Origin: Clostridiales bacterium DTU069
GTDB taxonomy: Bacteria > Bacillota > Clostridia > DSM-8532
DNA length: 52,782 nt
Assembly (NCBI GenBank): GCA_001512485.1
Contig: LFRV01000117.1
Coordinates: 41,549 to 94,330 of the forward strand
Reading direction: 5' to 3'
The translations under genes and the position numbers were made by a program. The notes under the pieces were generated by a model. The model did not search any database. It saw nothing but the letters and a program-made list of their open reading frames with translations, and was not told where the DNA came from. Below are positions 16,962-24,993 of the stretch, in pieces (the stretch's first letter is position 1; each line of letters begins with the position of its first letter).

Positions 16962-17497
16962 TGTGGGTTTTAGCCGGTTTTGTCATTTGTATTGTTGCGA
17001 TATTTTTATATGTCAGGATTAAGTCAAACAGAAAACAAAACTTCAATGCCAACAGGGATAATATTAATACTTCCAGCGGAAACGTAAGCGTTTTTACAGA
17101 TAAAAAAGGAAATATAGATATAATCCCGTTTTCTCTGGACAAGCTAAAGAGAGGAAAAGCTTCAGAATATCCGCTGTCGCTTAAAACACCATATACAGCG
17201 GCTGAGCTTGGGGCATCCGTCCGAAAAGGCCTTTTGCTGTCGTCAAGCGGCAAAATGCTGGAAAGCGAAGAATTAATGAAGAGGCTTGGATTCTATGCCT
17301 GGAAAGATTATTCCGCCGGAAAAAAGAGTGTGTCGGTTATTAGCAATGATGACGGGATTGTACTGAATTCCACGATAAGGTATTCTGATGGTTCGTATTC
17401 GTTCCGGTTCAGCGGATATGAAAAAATACTTCCTAAAAATATTTCAGACGAGTTACTGGGTAAAGAGGTTCTTGAATTAATGAAAGTTTCCAAGTAG
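16958..17497 (+). CDS. Small membrane-anchored protein, unknown function
   Basis: 179 residues with one N-terminal membrane segment (MWVLAGFVICIVAIFLYV) followed by a basic stretch and a soluble domain of about 140 residues. I do not recognise the family. Its start overlaps the stop of the HTH-methyltransferase gene by four bases, so translational coupling is likely and a shared function plausible. The 3' end converges on the hydrolase gene. Confidence 0.65.
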   Translation: MMWVLAGFVICIVAIFLYVRIKSNRKQNFNANRDNINTSSGNVSVFTDKKGNIDIIPFSLDKLKRGKASEYPLSLKTPYTAAELGASVRKGLLLSSSGKMLESEELMKRLGFYAWKDYSAGKKSVSVISNDDGIVLNSTIRYSDGSYSFRFSGYEKILPKNISDELLGKEVLELMKVSK

Positions 17498-17526
17498 CAA
17501 AACCATACGCCCGCGAGGGTGGTGCT

Positions 17527-18351
17527 TCAGCGTAAAAAGGCTTCAGCTTCCCTGCAGAATTGCTGATAATCCTCATACTGCAATTCATGGCCGCAATTTT
17601 TAAATTCAATAATTTTGGATGTACTGATAAGCTTGTTAAGCTGATGAGAATTGCTTTTTGGAACAATTCTGTCTTTTTCGGAAAACAGGATAAGAACCGG
17701 TATATTAATTTGTTTCAGACCGTTTCTGAATGAATCGAGCAATTCATAATTTATTCCCCTCAATGAGATGTTCGACCGGATTACGGAAAACATTGTTTTT
17801 ATGTTTCCCGGTGTATTTATATAGACGTACGAAAAGTGTTCCCATTCAGGGGTAATCCGGTTTTTCTTGTAAATGCTTCTTTTTGACATAAGCTTTATTA
17901 TAAAAAACGGAACTCTCATGATCAAACGGGGAATAAAAGAAGACGAGGCAAGCCTTATGTATAAAGGTATCTTTTCAAAAACACTGTTTATGATAATAAG
18001 CCGTTTTACGATTTCCGGGTAACGTAAGACCAGATTCAGGCAAATGGAACCGCCTAAAGAGTGTCCTGCAAGGTTAATTTTTTCTGGGGTAAAGGATAAT
18101 ATAAAGCTTCTCAGGTAGTCGGTCAAATTATCAACGGTATATTCAATGTCTGGCTTTTCGCTCAAACCGTGACCGGGCAGGTCAAGGGCTATGACACGAT
18201 ATTTTTCAGAAAGAATTTCCATTGCAGGTTCCCATTCTTCCAAAAAACCCGCGATTCCGTGCACGAGAAATAATAGCGGTCCCTTTCCGGCCTCCCGGTA
18301 ACGTATCAGACAGCCATTTATAATTTTCGTTTTATCGTTGCTGCAATTCAT
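17527..18351 (-). CDS. Alpha/beta-fold hydrolase
   Basis: 274 residues of the alpha/beta hydrolase fold. Oxyanion region LVHGIAG, nucleophile elbow GHSLGGS with catalytic Ser, acid SEKDRIVP and catalytic His in NCGHELQYE, with a cap region near residues 130-200. LALDLPGHGLSEKP is typical of small-molecule esterases and lipase-like members. The substrate cannot be assigned. Start at ATG 18351 behind GGAGG. A single-gene unit, convergent with the preceding operon. Confidence 0.88.
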   Translation of the reverse strand: MNCSNDKTKIINGCLIRYREAGKGPLLFLVHGIAGFLEEWEPAMEILSEKYRVIALDLPGHGLSEKPDIEYTVDNLTDYLRSFILSFTPEKINLAGHSLGGSICLNLVLRYPEIVKRLIIINSVFEKIPLYIRLASSSFIPRLIMRVPFFIIKLMSKRSIYKKNRITPEWEHFSYVYINTPGNIKTMFSVIRSNISLRGINYELLDSFRNGLKQINIPVLILFSEKDRIVPKSNSHQLNKLISTSKIIEFKNCGHELQYEDYQQFCREAEAFLR

Positions 18352-18780
18352 ATAAGTATATTTCCTCCATAGCGGTACTTTAATATAAGAAAAATGTTTA
18401 TTGAGTTAAATGTGTTCTTGTCGTTAACCCTATTTTATCATTTCTAAAACCAAATCGAAAAGGAAACACTAAATTATAGACGAACCGCATTGCAAATCAA
18501 CCGCTGTTGTTTCGGAGCGTATCTATGGGCTATTTGTTTAGACGCACAGTAATTGTGAAGAACCATTGTGCAATAAAGATGACGGACGAAGGCAGAGAAC
18601 ACGCAATTAGCAATTTAAGTTTGTACATAAGAGTGGTATCTGATAAAATAGGTTTTGTCGAAATATGGGTAATCGTTATGCGGCGCTCATAACAGTTAGT
18701 GTTAAGCGCTGATGGAGTTCAACCCGGTGGAAATTTGACTCTGCCGGAAGCTGCGATTTCTATTGGCTGGATGTGATTTA
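18352..18780. other. Intergenic region with element remnant and candidate structured leader
   Basis: 429 bp between the divergent hydrolase and chromate transporter genes. GAAGAACCATTGTGCAATA around 18554 resembles the half-site of the small element at 13183. A frame of 61 codons at 18507-18692 has no ribosome binding site or family resemblance and is not called. The last ~100 bases hold the hairpins listed separately. Confidence 0.5.
18683..18756 (+). promoter_or_regulatory. Candidate structured leader of the chromate transporter genes
   Basis: GCGCT plus TAACA (18683-18694) pairs with TGTTA plus AGCGC (18700-18709), interrupted by a two-base bulge. It is followed by GAGTTCAA (from ~18715), which can pair with TTGACTC, and CCGG...CCGG. 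GATGGAGTTC...TGACTC superficially resembles part of the fluoride (crcB) riboswitch, but the pseudoknot partner is missing. I therefore do not assign a class. Confidence 0.35.
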
Positions 18781-19338
18781 GTGGACGTAAAAACAATAAT
18801 AAAACTTTTTTCCGTTTTCTTTAAAATAGGCGCATTTACTTTTGGCGGAGGATACGCAATACTTCCTGTAATACAGAAGGAAGTCGTGGATAAAAACAGA
18901 TGGCTTACCGAAGAGGAAGTCCTCGATGTATTTGCGGTGTCGCAGTCAACACCCGGGGTAATATCAATAAATTCCGCAATCTATATAGGGAGAAAGGCAG
19001 CGGGTATTCCCGGAGCCGTTTCTTCGGGATTGGGGATGATACTGCCGTCTTTCCTGGTCATTCTGGCAATTGCTCCGCTGATTATAAATTTGAGGGATAA
19101 CGAAATTGTCAGCAGGTTTTTTCTGGGGATAAGAGCATCGGCATCAGCTCTGATTTTACTTGCCGCGATAAAAATGTCCAAAACCGCGATACGTGAAAAA
19201 TGGGGAATAGTTGTTGCGGCTGCGTCATTTGTATTGGTAGTGTTTTTTGATGTTCATGCGATTTGGGTGGTTATCGGCGGAGCCGCGTCCGGGATCGCAT
19301 ATGGTTTGCTTAATAAAATAAAGAGGTCTTGTAAGTGA
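18781..19338 (+). CDS. chrA: Half-size chromate transporter (CHR), first subunit
   Basis: About 185 residues, the length of a single CHR domain. Motifs FKIGAFTFGGGYAILPVIQKEVV and VSQSTPGVISINSAIYIG are typical, with five or six hydrophobic segments. Short CHR proteins occur as adjacent pairs thought to form one membrane transporter; chromate efflux is documented for some members, but the native substrate of clostridial pairs is unsettled. Start taken as GTG 18781, which gives the family N-terminus; the ribosome binding site is weak and an in-frame TTG at 18763 is an alternative. It overlaps the next gene by four bases. Confidence 0.88.
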   Translation: MDVKTIIKLFSVFFKIGAFTFGGGYAILPVIQKEVVDKNRWLTEEEVLDVFAVSQSTPGVISINSAIYIGRKAAGIPGAVSSGLGMILPSFLVILAIAPLIINLRDNEIVSRFFLGIRASASALILLAAIKMSKTAIREKWGIVVAAASFVLVVFFDVHAIWVVIGGAASGIAYGLLNKIKRSCK

Positions 19339-19889
19339 ATCTGTTGATAACTTTGTTTTTGACATTTTTCAAAATAGGTATGTTCAGTTACGGAGGCGGT
19401 TATGTCATGCTTCCGATGATATACCAGGAACTGGAAAAATTTGGCCTTTCGATGCAGGAATTTTCCGATGTGGTGGCGATATCCCAAATGACACCGGGAC
19501 CTATAGCCGTAAACGCCGCAACGTATATCGGATATAAATCCGCGGGCTTTGCCGGGGCTGCTTTTGCGACGCTTGGAGTATCCCTTCCGTCATTTATACT
19601 GATTTTGATAATAGCGTCCGTAATAGTAAAATTTAAGTCCAGCAGCGTTATAGATTCCGCATTCAAGGGAATCAGACCGGCAACCGTAGGCATGATCGCT
19701 TCTGCTGTTGTATTTTTTGCAAATACGTCAATAATCGATATGTCTTTGATAGAACAAGGTTTTGGTAAAATATTCAATATAGGCCCGATAATTATATTCG
19801 CGCTGACGATCGCCGCGTCGAAGCTGACAAAACTTGGTCCGATAACCCTTACGCTTATAGGTGGAATACTTGGAGCAATCTTTCTTTAA
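19335..19889 (+). CDS. chrA: Half-size chromate transporter (CHR), second subunit
   Basis: 184 residues, a second CHR domain with FKIGMFSYGGGYVMLPMIYQEL and AISQMTPGPIAVNAATYIGYKSAG. The GTG start at 19335 overlaps the previous stop (GTGA), implying translational coupling and a 1:1 complex with opposite membrane topologies, as proposed for paired short CHR proteins. No ChrB-type regulator is adjacent. Confidence 0.88.
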   Translation: MNLLITLFLTFFKIGMFSYGGGYVMLPMIYQELEKFGLSMQEFSDVVAISQMTPGPIAVNAATYIGYKSAGFAGAAFATLGVSLPSFILILIIASVIVKFKSSSVIDSAFKGIRPATVGMIASAVVFFANTSIIDMSLIEQGFGKIFNIGPIIIFALTIAASKLTKLGPITLTLIGGILGAIFL

Positions 19890-20159
19890 CAGTTTGGATT
19901 TTAAAATTCCAATCATTTTTCCCGCTACTGGTGTATATTAACATATTTAATGTAATAGTATTGTCTTTTTTTTGTCATTTTTTTAACTGAAATTTAAATA
20001 CTGTTATATACTCATTTACCTGTGCTCATGGTAAAATAATCATAAAGAACAAACAGCTCGGATAAGCAATGCGCTTTTTCAAAAAATGGAACTTATTATG
20101 GTAAAACTCGTCCAATTTTTAGGCTGATACTAATGATAAATTTAACGGAGGGTAGCTTC

Positions 20160-23100
20160 ATGAAATTAAGCAGACAAGTTTTAATTATTATCTCATTTCT
20201 TTTAATTATTTCGGGTGCACTTATGCCTGTAATGCCTGCCCTGGCGGCGGAAGAGGCTGTACAAACGCCGGTTGTTGAAGAAGAAGTTGAATCAACATCG
20301 ATTATTGAGGAAGATACCGAACCATTGGTTGAGGAAGAGACTGAACCATTGGTTGAGGGAGATACTGAACCTGCACCGGTTGAGGAAGAGATTGAACCGC
20401 CACCGGTTGAGGAAGATACAGAATCGACACCAATTATCGATGTAATTTATCAAACGGCAGAAAGTAAAACGATAACCTCGGGAGTTACGCTCGATATCAT
20501 TACCCGCTTTACGGAGTTTGGCTGGCAGAAAATATACGTTATGAAGGCTGATTTGAATGATCCTTACGTACATATTGACGCTTTGACAAGCAGTGAAACA
20601 ATACAAAAACCGCTGACGGTGACCGATCATATGCTTGAATGGGGAGCAATAGCGGCAATTAACGGAAGCTTTTTTCTCGCTTCGGAACAGCCCGGCAACC
20701 AAAACTTGATTGGTCCGATGATACAAGCGCAGAGTTTAAAAACAGCCGATGCGAGTTTTAACAGTGCTAATGACAGTATGGCAACATTTGCGATAAACAA
20801 GGAGAAAAAATCAATTTTCAGCTACTGGAAGACCGATATTTCGCTTTATGCGCCGAACGGCGAGCAAATAAAAGTGACACGCTATAACGAGCCTTTTTGG
20901 AATTATGAAGATTTTACGATTATTGACAGAAATTGGCGCACAATGTCAGTTGGCACGCAGAACGGATATTACCATGATATTATAGAAATGGTCGTAGAAA
21001 ACGGAATAGTAAAGGAAATCCGGCAAAGCTTGCCGGCAACTGAAATTCCCATAAACGGATACGTTGTTATAACAAGAAAAGCATATGGGCATCAAATTCT
21101 TGATAACTTTAAGGTTGGGGAACCGGTCGCATTTGACATAACCACAACACCTGACTGGAAAGAATTAAAGATGGCAGTAACGGGCGGAGCTATGCTAGTA
21201 GTTGATGGAGTTATCCCCGAGTCTTTTTCGCATACGGTTAACGGAAGGCATCCGCGGACCGCGGTCGGCAGCACCGAGGATGGTAAAACTCTTTTTATGG
21301 TTGCGGTTGACGGAAGACAATCCCAGAGTATCGGAATGACGATGGAGGAACTGGCACATTTCATGCGGGAGATTGGGGCTTATAACGCCTTATGTATGGA
21401 TGGAGGCGGTTCTACAACTCTGGCGGCAAGAGAGCCCGGCACCGTAGATATAGCAGTTCAAAACAGCCCAAGCGACGGGGTCCAAAGAAGAATTCCAAAT
21501 GGGATTGGCGTTTTTTCATTCGCGCCGCCTTCTCCATTGGCCGGACTTTATATTGAAACAATCGATACGAATACTTTTGTTAATACAACAAGAGCCTTTA
21601 CAGTAAAAGGCTATGATCAGTATTTTAACCCGGTTATCATTGATCCCGAAGAAGTAACATGGAAAATTGAAGGCGTGGAAGGAAGTTTTACGGATAATGT
21701 TTTAAAGCCTTCCACCGCGGGGCAGGGAAAGGTTATAGCGACTGTCGGCGACGTTTCGGCTGAACTGCCGGTTCAGGTATTTGGGGAGATTGCAAAGCTG
21801 ACGCTTAGCCACCGGAATTTAAAGCTTATATCAAAGGAACGCAGTAATTTCACTGTTATAGGGATAAATGGTTCCGGTGATAAAGCTGTTATTAACCCGA
21901 ATGATATTTCATGGACAACGACAGGTGGTATCGGGTTCTTTTCCAGCGGCACATTCGTTTCAACAAATCCGGGTTACGGGTACATTTGCGCATCGGTTGG
22001 AGATGTAAACGCATACTGCGCCGTTACGGTTTTGCCGACGCAAAGCATACAGGTTGATAATTTTGAGAAACAAAACGCTTCTTTTTTATCGTACCCTTCA
22101 ACAGTCGCCGGTTCGTACAGTATTTCAAACGAGCAAAAACACAGTGGAAATTATTCCGGTAAGCTGTCATATGTGTTTGAGGAAGCGGAAACGAGCCGGG
22201 CTGTTTATGCGGAATTATCGAACGGCGGGATTTCTCTTCCGGAAAACGCTATTCGTGTAGGAATCTGGGTTTACAATGAACGCGAGAATTCCAACTGGCT
22301 GCGCGTTGAAGTGAGGGACAAAAACAATAGAGTATACAGGCTTGGAGATCTTACGAAACTCGACTGGAAAGGATGGCGTTATGTAGAAATACCTTTGAAC
22401 GGTGTACCTATGCCGGCAAAGCTGACACGTATCTATCTTGTGCAGGTAAATCCTGTTGCTGAAGTAGGAGCGGTATATTTCGACGATTTAAGCATTATTA
22501 CCGTTGAACGTGAAAAAATGACTCAGGATACAAAAATAAAACAGCGGGATACAAAGGTTATACATAGTTTCGAGGAGGAGAATAACATTAGCTTTTCATC
22601 ATATCCTTCCTGGGTCCCTGGGGGTGTTGAAATAAGTGATGAATATTCAAATACGGGTTTATCGAGTGCACGATTGGATTATGTTTTTAAAGAAACGCCT
22701 GAAACGCAGGCAGCATATTTAATGCTTGGTGAAAATGGTATCAGCATCCCCAACGGGACCGAAACAATCGGTTTATGGGCTTACAGCCAAAGGTTTACAA
22801 AAAGCTGGTTAAGGGCTGAAGTATTTGATGCAAACGGCAAAAAACATTATGTTATGTTTGCCGAGGGAATAAGCTGGACAGGATGGAAGTATGTAGAGGG
22901 CAATATAGCCCATATACCGAAACCTGCTCGTGTTACAAGGCTGTACGTCGTAAATCCGAAACCGATAAACGAGGAGGGGCATATTTACCTCGACGATTTG
23001 CAGTTTAACGTAAAAACTGACAGAGCAGAGGACTTTAACAATCTTCCTGAAGATACGGTACCTGTCGATCCTAAAAACCAGGCCGTAACTTACGAGAAAG

Positions 23101-23702
23101 GCGAATATAATTACAGGTTCTCGGTATTTGGGGAGGATAGGGAGCCTTCCAATGATGTTGAACGGTATCTTACCGATTTTCTGGCCGATAAGATTAACAA
23201 ATATATAGAAATCGGCGCATTTGTCGGTTCCGGCCCCCATAGTGTTGCCAACATCGTTAATAATCCCACGCTCGCAACGGGAACAGGTTTCCGCTCGTTC
23301 GACATGCTTGGATCGAGATTCATACAGCTTGATATGAGTTCGAAAAGCATAAGGCTCTCGGCACCCGAGCAGTGGAAATGGCTGCTGGAGCAACTGGATT
23401 CGTTCGAAGGGCAGAATATATTCCTATTCCTCGAAAGTTCTCTGGATAACTTCAGTGATAAAAAAGAAGCCGAGCTTTTTAAGGATATATTGGGAAATTA
23501 CGCAAAAAACAAGTTCGACAATGTGTGGGTTTTCTTCAAAGGCGGTAAAAACAGTGTTGAACTTGACAGGGGTGTAAGGTATTTTTCATCAGCCGGCTTT
23601 GATGTCAAGGGGTTGTCGGCCGAAAATAAGGATGCCGCGAAATATATCCTCGTTACGATTATGGGCGATCAGGTAACTTACCAGTACAAACCGATAGAAT
23701 AG
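20160..23702 (+). CDS. Secreted multidomain phosphodiester glycosidase (NAGPA-like) protein
   Basis: 1180 residues. Signal peptide 1-30 (cut near ALAA-EE), then a Glu/Pro/Thr-rich linker (~31-95) made of repeats such as EEDTEPLVEEETEPLVEGDT. A phosphodiester glycosidase/NAGPA domain follows (~105-455) with IAAINGSFF, RHPRTAVGS, MVAVDGRQSQSIGM and CMDGGGSTTLA. Then come Ig-like domains (~460-630), two related beta-sandwich modules (~633-785 and ~800-955, both starting FE..N.SF.SYPS), and a C-terminal domain (~985-1180) resembling a metallophosphatase without clear metal ligands. NAGPA relatives cleave sugar-phosphodiester bonds; a role on wall polymers is inference, supported by the LCP ligase gene next door. 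Start at ATG 20160 with GGAGGG upstream. Confidence 0.88.
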   Translation: MKLSRQVLIIISFLLIISGALMPVMPALAAEEAVQTPVVEEEVESTSIIEEDTEPLVEEETEPLVEGDTEPAPVEEEIEPPPVEEDTESTPIIDVIYQTAESKTITSGVTLDIITRFTEFGWQKIYVMKADLNDPYVHIDALTSSETIQKPLTVTDHMLEWGAIAAINGSFFLASEQPGNQNLIGPMIQAQSLKTADASFNSANDSMATFAINKEKKSIFSYWKTDISLYAPNGEQIKVTRYNEPFWNYEDFTIIDRNWRTMSVGTQNGYYHDIIEMVVENGIVKEIRQSLPATEIPINGYVVITRKAYGHQILDNFKVGEPVAFDITTTPDWKELKMAVTGGAMLVVDGVIPESFSHTVNGRHPRTAVGSTEDGKTLFMVAVDGRQSQSIGMTMEELAHFMREIGAYNALCMDGGGSTTLAAREPGTVDIAVQNSPSDGVQRRIPNGIGVFSFAPPSPLAGLYIETIDTNTFVNTTRAFTVKGYDQYFNPVIIDPEEVTWKIEGVEGSFTDNVLKPSTAGQGKVIATVGDVSAELPVQVFGEIAKLTLSHRNLKLISKERSNFTVIGINGSGDKAVINPNDISWTTTGGIGFFSSGTFVSTNPGYGYICASVGDVNAYCAVTVLPTQSIQVDNFEKQNASFLSYPSTVAGSYSISNEQKHSGNYSGKLSYVFEEAETSRAVYAELSNGGISLPENAIRVGIWVYNERENSNWLRVEVRDKNNRVYRLGDLTKLDWKGWRYVEIPLNGVPMPAKLTRIYLVQVNPVAEVGAVYFDDLSIITVEREKMTQDTKIKQRDTKVIHSFEEENNISFSSYPSWVPGGVEISDEYSNTGLSSARLDYVFKETPETQAAYLMLGENGISIPNGTETIGLWAYSQRFTKSWLRAEVFDANGKKHYVMFAEGISWTGWKYVEGNIAHIPKPARVTRLYVVNPKPINEEGHIYLDDLQFNVKTDRAEDFNNLPEDTVPVDPKNQAVTYEKGEYNYRFSVFGEDREPSNDVERYLTDFLADKINKYIEIGAFVGSGPHSVANIVNNPTLATGTGFRSFDMLGSRFIQLDMSSKSIRLSAPEQWKWLLEQLDSFEGQNIFLFLESSLDNFSDKKEAELFKDILGNYAKNKFDNVWVFFKGGKNSVELDRGVRYFSSAGFDVKGLSAENKDAAKYILVTIMGDQVTYQYKPIE

Positions 23703-23715
23703 CAGAAAGGCAAAA

Positions 23716-23754
23716 GGAAATGGTTCTTTTACTTAACGTGAATGAACCATTTCC
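23716..23754. terminator. Shared bidirectional terminator
   Basis: GGAAATGGTTC (23716-23726) pairs perfectly with GAACCATTTCC (23744-23754). It lies between the convergent secreted-protein and LCP genes. Confidence 0.85.
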
Positions 23755-23760
23755 TTAATT

Positions 23761-24825
23761 TTATTTTGTTTTGATCAGTTCATACCGTGCGCCGTTAATA
23801 ATTTTCGTTTCTTCGCATATGATTTCAACCGTTTCAATTGAATACTTATTTTCCAGAACTTTTTTAGCTAAAAGCGCATACTTGTAAATTTCACCAAGGC
23901 TGTTGACACTCGTCTTCGTGTTTTTCTTCACGATTTCGTATACTTTGCCGGTTTTTGACAGGTTTTTCAACGTAACATGCTGCTCGTAAAAAGCCTTTAA
24001 AAACGCGAATGTATTCTCCGAACGGGTATACTGGACAAAACGCCCGTCCCGCGTGTACCCCTGCCTGAACCTGACGAATCCTTCCGCTTTGGCTCCGTCA
24101 AGCCTCTGAATTCCGGGCTCTAAATGTATATACAGGTTTTGAACAGGATCTTCATAATGCATATAGTACGGGACATCAACAACAACTCCTCCGAAGTAGT
24201 CCACCAGTTCCCGAAAGCCGTCGGTTTCAACTATTATATAATCATTTATGTTTATTTCGAATATTTCGCTGATTATATCGGTAAGAAAATTCATGTCGCT
24301 TTTGCCAGAAAATCTTTCTTTTTCAGGTTTATATTTAATTTTCCTTCCAAAAGCGGCTGCCGCGTTCAGTTTCCTGTTTCCTTTCTCATTATAAAACTCA
24401 TAAGCTTTTTCCTTTACCGTTTTTAAAAGTTCATCGGTATAATCAATATACATGTCTCTTGGCAAATCTATCAGGCTAATTACGCTGTCCTTTTCATTCA
24501 GGCTTACTATAACCATGGTGTCAAAGTTCGAATAAGTCGGATCAAGACCCACAAGCAGAATATTTACGGTCGATTCCGGCGATAACGACGTGTAGTATTT
24601 TTGGCCTTTTGTAATGCCGGTACGATGCGCTTGCCTGTTTTTATCTTTCGTATCGGCAGCCTTTGTCGGTAATGGGGTAACTGACGGCTTATTTGTCATA
24701 TCGGTTGTGATTTTTTTGTAGTTATTTGCTTTTCTTCCGATTGTCGCATTAACCATTGAATAGCAGATTGCGCTTGAAATTAAAACCATCACAATCGTAA
24801 AAATAAGAAATATTTTTTTCGCCAT
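23761..24825 (-). CDS. LytR-CpsA-Psr (LCP) family protein
   Basis: 354 residues: short cytoplasmic end, one transmembrane segment (~5-25), a linker and the LCP domain. Seen: LLVGLDPTYSNFDTMVIVSL, VISLIDLPRDMYIDY with the conserved Arg, and KAEGFVRFRQGYTRDGRFVQYTRSENTF. LCP enzymes transfer undecaprenyl-pyrophosphate-linked glycopolymers, such as teichoic acids or capsule, to peptidoglycan outside the cell. Start at ATG 24825 behind CCGGAG. It converges on the secreted phosphodiester-glycosidase gene, so both may act on wall glycopolymers. Confidence 0.92.
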   Translation of the reverse strand: MAKKIFLIFTIVMVLISSAICYSMVNATIGRKANNYKKITTDMTNKPSVTPLPTKAADTKDKNRQAHRTGITKGQKYYTSLSPESTVNILLVGLDPTYSNFDTMVIVSLNEKDSVISLIDLPRDMYIDYTDELLKTVKEKAYEFYNEKGNRKLNAAAAFGRKIKYKPEKERFSGKSDMNFLTDIISEIFEININDYIIVETDGFRELVDYFGGVVVDVPYYMHYEDPVQNLYIHLEPGIQRLDGAKAEGFVRFRQGYTRDGRFVQYTRSENTFAFLKAFYEQHVTLKNLSKTGKVYEIVKKNTKTSVNSLGEIYKYALLAKKVLENKYSIETVEIICEETKIINGARYELIKTK

Positions 24826-24930
24826 AACACTGCTCCGGATTGTTTTCTTTTTTTATTCTCTTCAAAAATACCTGTTTTAGTATGGCTAATTTAGGAAAAA
24901 TAAAGAAAGGCATAAATAAGGGCTTAAAAG

Positions 24931-24967
24931 AAAAGCCCCCGCCGTGTTTCGATATTTGGGCGAGGGC
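24931..24967 (-). terminator. Terminator downstream of the GH2 gene
   Basis: On the minus strand AGCCCTCGCC pairs with GGCGGGGGCT (one mismatch), followed by TTTTCTTTT. Confidence 0.8.
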
Positions 24968-24993
24968 TCGTTTATTGCACTTTGTTTTGATAT

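Noticed and set aside
18507..18692. 61-codon frame in the hydrolase-chromate transporter spacer
   Set aside because: No ribosome binding site, no family resemblance, and it runs through an element half-site.
18683..18756. Fluoride (crcB) riboswitch upstream of chrA
   Set aside because: GATGGAGTTC and TGACTC are reminiscent, but the pseudoknot strand pairing with the 5' GGCG-type segment and the CCTAC end are absent.
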